A stretch of DNA of 49,115 nt from positions 1-49,115 of the forward strand of contig NZ_LHPC01000010.1 in NCBI RefSeq assembly GCF_001297125.1, in the 5' to 3' direction. The notes under the pieces are model-generated. The model searched no databases and was not told the origin of the DNA. It saw only the letters and a list, made by a program, of their open reading frames with translations. The stretch is from Pseudomonas sp. RIT-PI-q (GTDB lineage Bacteria; Pseudomonadota; Gammaproteobacteria; Pseudomonadales; Pseudomonadaceae). Below are positions 42,761-49,115 of this stretch, piece by piece. The first letter of the stretch is position 1; every line of letters begins with the position of its first letter. Position numbers and translations under genes: made by a program.

Positions 42761-44173
42761 TTATGCCTTTGAACCCCGCTCAACCGACACCGCAAGCGCT
42801 GAATTCCTGGCCAGCCCGTAATAGAGAATGCCTGGCACCACCAGCCCGACGATCCAGGAAATATCCACCCCGCCAAGCTGCGCAACCATCGGCCCGGAGT
42901 AAAAGTGCGTGTCGACAAAGGGCAACTGGATCAACACGCCGATGACATACACGCTGATCCCCAGCACGTTCCAGCGACCATAACGACCGGCCGGATCGGA
43001 CAGCGCCGGGATGTCATACCGCTCTTTGTTGATGAAGTAGTAATCCACCAGGTTGATTGCGCTCCACGGCGTGAAGAAGGTCAGCAGGAACAGGATGAAA
43101 TACTTGAAGCTGTTCAGAAACGAGTATTGCCCCAGCAACGCCAGCGTGGTCGATGCCGCGACAATCAGCAGCACAAACAGCATGCGCTGCCTCGCGGTTA
43201 TTTCCAGACGACTGCGAAAGCCGCTGATGATGGTGGCCACGCACATGAAGCTGCCATAGGCGTTTAGCGTGGACACCGTGACCTTGCCGAACACCACGCT
43301 CAAATACAGCAGCGAAGCCATCATGCCGGTACTGCCCAAGCCGACAATCGTCGCCACCTCATGACCACGAAAATTCGCCCCCGCCAGTGCAGCGGCGAAC
43401 ACCCCGAGCACCATCGATGCCTGGGCGCCCAGCACCGTGCCGAGACCAACAGCGGTGAAGGTTTTCCAGGACGAGGTCTTGCTCGGCAAGTAGCGTGAGT
43501 AGTCGGCCACATAAGGACCAAAGGCGATCTGCCAGGACGCAGACAGCGACACCGCCAGCAAGAAAGTGCTCCAGCCGAAGTGGCGATTTTCCAGTAACAG
43601 GCCGATATCGTTGAGGGTCATCAGCCGGGTAAACAGGTACGAGAAGGCAATGATCCCCAACACGCTGGCCACCCTTCCCACCAGGTGAATCACCCGATAA
43701 CCGAAGATCGTCAGAAACGTGATGCAGGCCGCGAAAATCAGGATGCCGGTGCTGTCGCTGACGTGGATCAGCTGCGCAATCGCCTGCCCCGACAGCACCG
43801 CGCCGGTAGCGCTGAAGCCGAGGTACATCAGGCACACCAACACAATCGGGATCGCCGCTCCATAGACGCCGAATTGCACCCGGCTGGAGATCATCTGCGG
43901 CAAGCCAAGCTTCGGCCCTTGCGCCGCGTGCAGGGCAACCACCGCGCCGCCGAGCACTTGGCCGATCAGCAAGCCGATCAGCGACCAGAACACATCACCG
44001 CCCAGCACCACGGCCAACGCCCCGGTGACTATTGCGGTGATTTGCAGGTTGGCGCCGAGCCACAGGGTGAACTGGCTGTAGAGGCTGCCGTGACGCTCGG
44101 CCTCGGGAATGTAATCGATCGATCGGGTCTCGATCAGGGGACTGCGTTGCGGACTATCGCTGACCTTGGTCAT
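42761..44173 (-). CDS. NCS1-family nucleobase/cation symporter (second)
   Basis: Membrane permease of 470 residues with about 12 helices. NCS1 marks: SIDYIPEAERHGSLYSQFTLWLGANLQITAIVTGAL, AAQGPKLGLPQMISSRVQFGVYG, YVADYSRYLPSKTSSWKT and TPWSAINLVDYYFINKERYDIPALSD. The start at 44173 (MTKVSDSPQ) has AGGA about ten bases upstream; an upstream ATG at 44266 adds 31 residues unlike the family. It follows a porin and two exported amidohydrolases on the same strand, so it likely imports the product they release. The ligand is unknown. Confidence 0.9.
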   Translation of the reverse strand: MTKVSDSPQRSPLIETRSIDYIPEAERHGSLYSQFTLWLGANLQITAIVTGALAVVLGGDVFWSLIGLLIGQVLGGAVVALHAAQGPKLGLPQMISSRVQFGVYGAAIPIVLVCLMYLGFSATGAVLSGQAIAQLIHVSDSTGILIFAACITFLTIFGYRVIHLVGRVASVLGIIAFSYLFTRLMTLNDIGLLLENRHFGWSTFLLAVSLSASWQIAFGPYVADYSRYLPSKTSSWKTFTAVGLGTVLGAQASMVLGVFAAALAGANFRGHEVATIVGLGSTGMMASLLYLSVVFGKVTVSTLNAYGSFMCVATIISGFRSRLEITARQRMLFVLLIVAASTTLALLGQYSFLNSFKYFILFLLTFFTPWSAINLVDYYFINKERYDIPALSDPAGRYGRWNVLGISVYVIGVLIQLPFVDTHFYSGPMVAQLGGVDISWIVGLVVPGILYYGLARNSALAVSVERGSKA

Positions 44174-44223
44174 TGCGCTGTTTTCCTGTGAGGAACTGAT
44201 TTTTATGGTCGGGGCTTGAACGC

Positions 44224-44964
44224 TTAGAAGGTCTTGGTGGCGCTGGCAACCACAGTCGCGGTACACAGATCACCGTAGCCATACCAGCCCGCGCATTCGC
44301 TTTTCGACAGGTCGGTATCGATGTAGCTGAGGCCCCAGGTCACGCCGACGAAATCGCGGGTCAGCTTGGCTTCCCACTCGTAATAAGACTCGCGGTTATC
44401 GCCGTTGGTGGACCAGTACGCCGGGTCCTTGACATCGCCGCGCCCCACGCGCAGGTCCAGGCCGAGTTCGGCCGGCAAGGCGATCTTGTAGCTGAGGTAG
44501 GTGTAGAGGGTGTCCTGGTCTTCGCCGAAAACGTTCGGCGTATCGTTCGAGTAATACGCACCGAGCTTCACGCCATAGACGTCGAGGATGGCGTAGACCT
44601 CACTCAGGTTGAACTGGCTTTCTTTGGGATAGCTGTACTTGATGTAGCCCAGGTCAAGGCTGATCGCGTCAGTCGCCTGCCAGTAGTAGCCCGCGTAGTA
44701 TTCAAGCTCCTGGCGAGTCTTGAATTCGCCGCCGAAATCGACATTCGAGGTCCAGGCGCCGATGTACAGGCCACTGCTGTGCACCAGCGTAGCTCCGGCC
44801 TGAACCGCCGGATCCCCGAGGGTTTGCGAAATGCCGCGGGTGCGATAGTCGCTGACCGCCGCCAGGCTCATGTCGAGGCTGAAATCGTCGTTGAGGGGTA
44901 ATGCTTGCGTGGTCAAAGGCGCCAATACCAACGTGGCCAGGGTGAAGAGTGCGCGTGTGTTCAT
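44224..44964 (-). CDS. TorF-type putative outer-membrane porin
   Basis: Protein of 246 residues with a signal peptide (about 1-21, ...LVLAPLTTQA) and beta-barrel composition. Motifs SLDMSLAAVSDYRTRGISQT and GLYIGAWTSNVDFGG, the acidic/aromatic strands (YYAGYYWQATDAISLDLGYIKY) and the terminal Phe match the Gcw_chp/TorF putative porin family. A pair of Cys (SECAGWYGYGDLC) lies near the C-terminus. Genomic setting between amidohydrolases and an NCS1 permease suggests outer-membrane entry of a small nitrogenous substrate. Confidence 0.85.
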   Translation of the reverse strand: MNTRALFTLATLVLAPLTTQALPLNDDFSLDMSLAAVSDYRTRGISQTLGDPAVQAGATLVHSSGLYIGAWTSNVDFGGEFKTRQELEYYAGYYWQATDAISLDLGYIKYSYPKESQFNLSEVYAILDVYGVKLGAYYSNDTPNVFGEDQDTLYTYLSYKIALPAELGLDLRVGRGDVKDPAYWSTNGDNRESYYEWEAKLTRDFVGVTWGLSYIDTDLSKSECAGWYGYGDLCTATVVASATKTF

Positions 44965-45076
44965 ACCAATCTCTTATTGTTATGGAGGTGCAGGGGAATG
45001 TCGGGCATGGCGATGCAGAGCCCCTCGCAGCACGAGGGGCCAGGCATTTTTCTCGGGTGCTGCGGTGGGGTAATCG

Positions 45077-46819
45077 TCAGGACGCGGGCGCGTAGACCTC
45101 TTTGCCGGCGAAGAAGGTTTTCAGGACTTTGGTGTCGAACAGTTCGTCGTCGCTGACCTTGAATACATCGCGGTCGAGGATGATCAGGTCGGCCTGTTTG
45201 CCCGGTGCCAGCGAGCCAATCTGCTGCTCCAGCCGCAGGGCTTTCGCGGCATTCAAGGTGTAGGCGTAGAACATGCTCTGGCGGTCGATGCTTTCCTTGG
45301 CATTCAGCACACCCAGCGGCCCTTTGCGGGTGTGCGCCTGAGCAATGGCGTTCCACGGATTGGGGCTGGACACCGGCCAGTCACTGCCACCGGCGATGAC
45401 TGCGCCAGCGTTATGCAGGGACCTGGCGGGATACTGGTAACCGTAGGCAAACGCGCTGATATAGGGTTTGACCAATTCGACGGTGTACGTCTCGCCGGTG
45501 GCCCACAACAGCTGCATGGAGGCAATCACCCCCAGTTGCTTGAAGCGCGCAAACTCCTTGGGGTTGACCAGTTGCAGGTGGCTGATGCTATGGGCCACCG
45601 GTGTCGGATTGAGTTTGCGCGCATAGGCAAAACCATTGAGCGACTCACGCACCGCGCGGTCACCGACCGCGTGCATGTGCACGATCCAGTCGCGCTTCTC
45701 CGCCGCCACCACCAATTCACCGAAGTGCGCAGGGTCGATCAGCAGTTGACCGTTTTTATGGCTGTTCTTGAAGGGCACGATGACCGCAGCGGTCTGCCCC
45801 GGAAACTCGAGAACGCCGTCAGCGAACACCTTGATCCCGGGAAAGCTCAGGTTGGGTACGCCCTCGAATTTCTTCATGACCTTGGCCAACACTTCCAGGT
45901 CGGCCGGTCGGCTTTTCGGGTTGGCCAGCAGCAGAGCGGCGACGTGGGCGCTGAGTTCGCCCTTCTCGGCCAGTTCACGGTACAGCGGCAGGACGCCGTA
46001 GCTCTGCTCGGTGGCCTGGAAATCGAACAGCGAATCGCCACTGCCGGCATTCGCCGCCGCGTCCATCCAGGCGGTGACCCCATATTGATTGTTGACCCTT
46101 ACCGCCTCGCGGGCGGCTTTCAACATGACCTCTTCGCTGGGCGCGGGGATCTGGCTGCGCACCTGATCCCAGCGCGACTCGGCGAAATAGCCGTTGGGGG
46201 TGAAATCCTTGTCGTGCCCCACATAGCTGCGATCCTGTTCAGACAGGCCTTTAACCAGCGCCGCGTCGATCTTCAGACGCTTGAGCATGGCGTTGTTGGC
46301 CCATCCGGTGTGACCGTCAATCCCGCTGAGCACCACCGGTTGATCCACCCAGCGGCCCTGATTGAAGCGCTGGCCGAGCTCACGGCTTTTGTCCCAATAG
46401 GCCGAACTCACCCCGGCAATGCTGATCACATCACCGGCGCGCGCACGACCCGCCTGATCCTGCTCGATGATCCATTGCTCAAGTTCCGGCAAGGGCTTTT
46501 CTTCGTCCAGCAAATTGGCGCCCATGCTGTCGAATGCCGCCACCACCGGGTGGCTATGGCTATCGATCATGCCCGGCATCAGCACTTTGCCCGCCAGATC
46601 GATCCGTTGCGTTTGTGCGTCAGCCAACGCGTTGATGTCGGCGTTGCTGCCCACTTTAAGAATCTTGCCGTCTTGCACCGCCACCGCTTGAACCAGCCCT
46701 TGGCCGGGTTCGGCGGTGAATACTTTGCCGTTGAACAATACCAGGTCAGCGGCGGCCATGGCGTGCACCGAAGACAACGCCAGGGCTGCGGCCAACAAGT
46801 TGGGGATAAATCGCTGCAT
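45077..46819 (-). CDS. Exported YtcJ-type amidohydrolase
   Basis: Metal-dependent hydrolase of 580 residues of the amidohydrolase_3/YtcJ group. It has a signal peptide (about 1-22, ...ALSSVHAMA). Metal-site motifs: GKVLMPGMIDSHSHP, WIVHMHAVGDRAVRESLNGF, HSISHLQLV and VIAGGSDWPVSSPNPWNAI. The composite domain at the C-terminus (QIGSLAPGKQADLIILDRDVF) is typical. The substrate is unknown; family members act on N-acyl, hydantoin or related bonds. It is 18 bases downstream of the second amidohydrolase and 112 bases upstream of the porin. Confidence 0.88.
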   Translation of the reverse strand: MQRFIPNLLAAALALSSVHAMAAADLVLFNGKVFTAEPGQGLVQAVAVQDGKILKVGSNADINALADAQTQRIDLAGKVLMPGMIDSHSHPVVAAFDSMGANLLDEEKPLPELEQWIIEQDQAGRARAGDVISIAGVSSAYWDKSRELGQRFNQGRWVDQPVVLSGIDGHTGWANNAMLKRLKIDAALVKGLSEQDRSYVGHDKDFTPNGYFAESRWDQVRSQIPAPSEEVMLKAAREAVRVNNQYGVTAWMDAAANAGSGDSLFDFQATEQSYGVLPLYRELAEKGELSAHVAALLLANPKSRPADLEVLAKVMKKFEGVPNLSFPGIKVFADGVLEFPGQTAAVIVPFKNSHKNGQLLIDPAHFGELVVAAEKRDWIVHMHAVGDRAVRESLNGFAYARKLNPTPVAHSISHLQLVNPKEFARFKQLGVIASMQLLWATGETYTVELVKPYISAFAYGYQYPARSLHNAGAVIAGGSDWPVSSPNPWNAIAQAHTRKGPLGVLNAKESIDRQSMFYAYTLNAAKALRLEQQIGSLAPGKQADLIILDRDVFKVSDDELFDTKVLKTFFAGKEVYAPAS

Positions 46820-46837
46820 GGGAAAGCTCTCTTGTTT

Positions 46838-48697
46838 TTATTGGGCTGGACGGGAGACGGATGCCTGAGTTGCTTGCAGGCCAACGAACGGCGCCTTGGC
46901 CCACACGACCTTGCCGCCCACCACGGTCAGCAGCACTTCATTTCGCGCCAGTTCTTGCTCGGGAACTTGCATGAAGTTCTTGTCGAGGACGATCAAGTCG
47001 GCGAACTTGCCGACCTCGACCGAGCCGACCACCGCGTCGAGTTTCAGTTGCTCGGCGGCATTCATAGTGATGGTGCGCAGCACGTCGGTACGTGACAGCG
47101 CCGGATCGGCATTCAGCCTGCCGGCATACTTGGGTCCATAGCTGTGCGGGTTCAGCGGATCGCCCGAGCGGGTGACGCCGACCTTGAGTGCAAGGAATTC
47201 GTCGAGCGGGTCGACGGGCCAGTCGCTGCCATACGCCACCCGGCCACCGGCGCGGGCGATGCTGCCCGACGGTTCCATGCGGGCAAACCGCGCAGGCCCG
47301 AGATGATCGCTGGTGCCGTCGACCGTGGACGGTGCCTGCTGCGCCCACTGAAAGGACATGTTGGCGGTCACGTCGAGCGCCTTGAAGCGCGGATAGTCGG
47401 CGGGGTCTACCGACTCGTTGTGAGTGATAGTCGGGCGAAAGCCATTGCCGGGCAGTTGCTGGCGCACGTATTCGATGCCGTTCAACGAGTCACGCACCGC
47501 GCGGTCGCCAGTGGCGTGAAGGTGCGGGTCGAGGCCGGCCTGCACGGCTTTGAGCAGCAGCGGATTGAGCACTTGCGGCGGGAAGTACAGCTCACCTTTG
47601 TTCTTGCCGGGCGCCCAGTGTGGCGCCTTATCGGTTCCGGCATTGTGCAGGTACGGCGTCAACATGGCCCCGGTGTCGGCCGGCGCGTTGATGATGCCAT
47701 CCATGAACAATTTGACGTGGCGCATGCTCACACCCGGCGCGACCTTGGCGTCGCCCTGATCGTAAGTGTTGGCCAGTGCCTTGGCCTCGGCGATGGTTTT
47801 GTCCGGGTCGGCAGCGGCGGCGGCCGGATCGAGTTTGATCGCCAGCAACGCCCGAGCGGTCAGCTCGCCCGACTGCTGCAGGCTGGTAAAGGCTTTGCCC
47901 GTTTCCGGCCCCGACAAGGCATCGAAGAAGCTGGTGATGCCTTGCTGGCGCATGGCGTCGAGCGCCGCGCGTGTCTGGTTGAGTTTCTCGGCGTCGGTGG
48001 CGGGCGGCACCACGGCCGCCATGGTTTCGGCTGCGCCGTCTTCGCAAATACCAGTCGGGTCGCCGGCGCTGTCGCGGGCGTACTTGCCATCACTTGGGTT
48101 GGGCGTGTGCTTGTTGATGCCGGCCACCGCCAGGCCGCGCGAGTTGGTCAGTATGGTGTGGAAGTCGGTGGAACGGACCTGAATCGGCCGCTTGGTTTTC
48201 AAGGCGTCGAGGGTGGATTTGTCGGGATCGCCGTCGAGGCCGGTCATGCCCATGCGGTCCCAACTGCCGACTTCGAGCCAGACGTCGTCGCCCTTGTCCT
48301 TGTCCGCATCGAGACAGGCCTGGATGGATTCCTGGAAAACCTTGCGGGTCATGGTCTGGTATTTCAGGTCGCACAAGGTCATGGCGCGGCCGCCGTCGCC
48401 CGGGTGCATGTGCGCGTCGATGAAGCCCGGCATCAACATGCGCCCGGCCAGATCGATCAGTTGCGTCTGCGTGCCGATGTACGAGGCAACCCCGTCATCG
48501 TTGCCTACATAAACGATCTTGCCGCCCGTGATGGCGATCGCCTGCTGCACGGAATTCTTGCCGTCGACGGTGTACACATAGCCGTTGCGCAGCACCATGT
48601 CGGCGGCGGTCGACGCGTGTGTCTGACACCCCACCAGCGCCACACAGGACAATGCCGATGCGGTGGTTACGGCGATAAATAGCCTGGAAAGTTTCAC
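46838..48697 (-). CDS. YtcJ-type amidohydrolase, predicted lipoprotein
   Basis: Protein of 619 residues from a GTG start at 48697, chosen because it gives a lipoprotein signal (MKLSRLFIAVTT... with lipobox ALVGC, Cys about residue 22) and has GAGG about eight bases upstream; the longer frame adds 37 residues of non-signal sequence. Amidohydrolase_3 motifs: GRMLMPGFIDAHMHPGDGG, DPHLHATGDRAVRDSLNG, ITHNESVDP and VAYGSDWPVDPLDEFLAL. It is a paralogue of the next gene, with long alanine-rich inserts. Predicted to be membrane-anchored in the periplasm or outer membrane. Confidence 0.87.
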   Translation of the reverse strand: MKLSRLFIAVTTASALSCVALVGCQTHASTAADMVLRNGYVYTVDGKNSVQQAIAITGGKIVYVGNDDGVASYIGTQTQLIDLAGRMLMPGFIDAHMHPGDGGRAMTLCDLKYQTMTRKVFQESIQACLDADKDKGDDVWLEVGSWDRMGMTGLDGDPDKSTLDALKTKRPIQVRSTDFHTILTNSRGLAVAGINKHTPNPSDGKYARDSAGDPTGICEDGAAETMAAVVPPATDAEKLNQTRAALDAMRQQGITSFFDALSGPETGKAFTSLQQSGELTARALLAIKLDPAAAAADPDKTIAEAKALANTYDQGDAKVAPGVSMRHVKLFMDGIINAPADTGAMLTPYLHNAGTDKAPHWAPGKNKGELYFPPQVLNPLLLKAVQAGLDPHLHATGDRAVRDSLNGIEYVRQQLPGNGFRPTITHNESVDPADYPRFKALDVTANMSFQWAQQAPSTVDGTSDHLGPARFARMEPSGSIARAGGRVAYGSDWPVDPLDEFLALKVGVTRSGDPLNPHSYGPKYAGRLNADPALSRTDVLRTITMNAAEQLKLDAVVGSVEVGKFADLIVLDKNFMQVPEQELARNEVLLTVVGGKVVWAKAPFVGLQATQASVSRPAQ

Positions 48698-48841
48698 CTG
48701 CCTCACCTCTGTTTTTATAGTTTTGAAGTGGCCCGAACAGACTGCCGTGCAAGCCCTGTTATGCAGGGCACACGATATAGAGCGCAGCACAAATACGGAC
48801 CTCCACAAATGAGGAGGGGTAAGGCAAATACCGACCGTCGA

Positions 48842-48990
48842 CGGCTGCGTTCGGCCCCTGTAGGAGCTGTCGAGCCTGCGAGGCTGCGTTCGGCTCTGTA
48901 GCAGCTGTCGAGCTTGCGAGGCTGCGATCGGCTCTGTAGCAGCTGTCGAGCTTGCGAGGCTGCGTTCGGCTCTGTAGCAGCTGTCGAGCC
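48842..48990. repeat. Tandem 38-base repeat built from a REP half-site
   Basis: CTGTAGCAGCTGTCGAGC followed by CTGCGAGGCTGCGTTCGGCT recurs with exact 38-base spacing at 48858, 48896, 48934 and 48972 (four copies, few substitutions). Unlike the other REP elements, all copies point one way. Confidence 0.9.
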
Positions 48991-49012
48991 AGAGTGTGCA
49001 AAAACTGATTCC

Positions 49013-49043
49013 AACATCGTCGACGCGTAGCGCCGACGATGTT
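49013..49043. terminator. Hairpin near right edge
   Basis: AACATCGTCG (49013-49022) pairs with CGACGATGTT (49034-49043) around 11 bases. Read on the minus strand it is followed within 15 bases by TTTTT, so it may terminate a gene entering from the right. A 17-codon open end with stop at 49061-49063 on that strand is possible but too short to name. The rest of 48698-49115 shows only repeats. Confidence 0.45.
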
Positions 49044-49115
49044 TGGCTGGCTGATTGCTCCTAAAGCGTTCTTCGTAGCTCCAGTCCGTTCTCAAGGCCG
49101 CTAGTAATGCTTTAC

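Noticed and set aside
48715..49095. 126-codon minus-strand frame at the right edge
   Set aside because: It runs through the 38-base tandem repeats, producing a repetitive peptide with no family and no ribosome-binding site.

Overview
The window reads as chromosome from a Pseudomonas of the fluorescens lineage. The evidence is the 16S rRNA leader at the left edge, the high-GC codon use, the abundant paired REP elements of Pseudomonas type (TGTAGGAGC..., TGTGGGAGCGGGCTTGCC..., TAGGAGCTGGCTTGCCAGCG...), and the gene content (gcvH-gcvP-glyA with a TyrR-like sigma54 activator, two NCS1 permeases, a tonB-exbB-exbD set). No prophage, insertion sequence, CRISPR array or tRNA was recognised. All calls come from reading the sequence; no database search was run.

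Layout. (1) 1-560: 5' tip of a 16S rRNA gene on the minus strand, its boxA and three tandem rrn promoters. (2) 692-12931, all minus strand: a compact run from two periplasmic binding proteins through a FAD 2-hydroxyacid dehydrogenase, an aminotransferase, two amino-acid ABC permeases, the ATPase, a cysteine-dioxygenase-type thiol dioxygenase and a four-rhodanese/cystathionine beta-lyase fusion. It is followed by tonB-exbB-exbD. A divergent LysR gene and a downstream small ORF plus XRE-cupin regulator are likely controllers. I read this as an organosulfur amino-acid import and catabolism locus. (3) 15152-19247: NTF2-like protein, fatty acid hydroxylase, ohr, msrA, a second methionine aminopeptidase coupled to a ParD-like protein, then a probable small RNA. 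(4) 19633-25782: secreted cupin, HxlR-type regulator divergent from an isochorismatase-like hydrolase/aldehyde dehydrogenase pair, a second hydrolase, AraC regulator, NIPSNAP protein and GNAT. (5) 25929-33056: GMC oxidoreductase, NCS1 permease, aldehyde dehydrogenase and ureohydrolase, with a divergent LysR gene whose DNA-binding domain looks damaged. (6) 33113-40942: TyrR-like sigma54 activator, near-perfect sigma54 promoter with two upstream palindromes, gcvH, gcvP, glyA and lipA (glycine cleavage, one-carbon transfer and lipoylation). (7) 40973-42388: an exported VanX-like dipeptidase/YkuD-like fusion. (8) 42761-48697, minus: two exported YtcJ-type amidohydrolases, a TorF-type porin and a second NCS1 permease, probably one uptake/hydrolysis unit.

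How the parts work together. In block 2 the ABC system would import a sulfur amino acid. The transaminase and hydroxyacid dehydrogenase handle its carbon skeleton, the lyase cleaves C-S bonds, and the dioxygenase and rhodanese handle the thiol or sulfane sulfur. The TonB system could energise outer-membrane uptake. In block 6 GcvH carries the lipoyl group made by LipA, GcvP decarboxylates glycine, and GlyA uses the one-carbon product to make serine; gcvT is not in the window. Blocks 5 and 8 each pair an NCS1 permease with hydrolytic or oxidative enzymes for a nitrogenous compound whose identity cannot be read from sequence.
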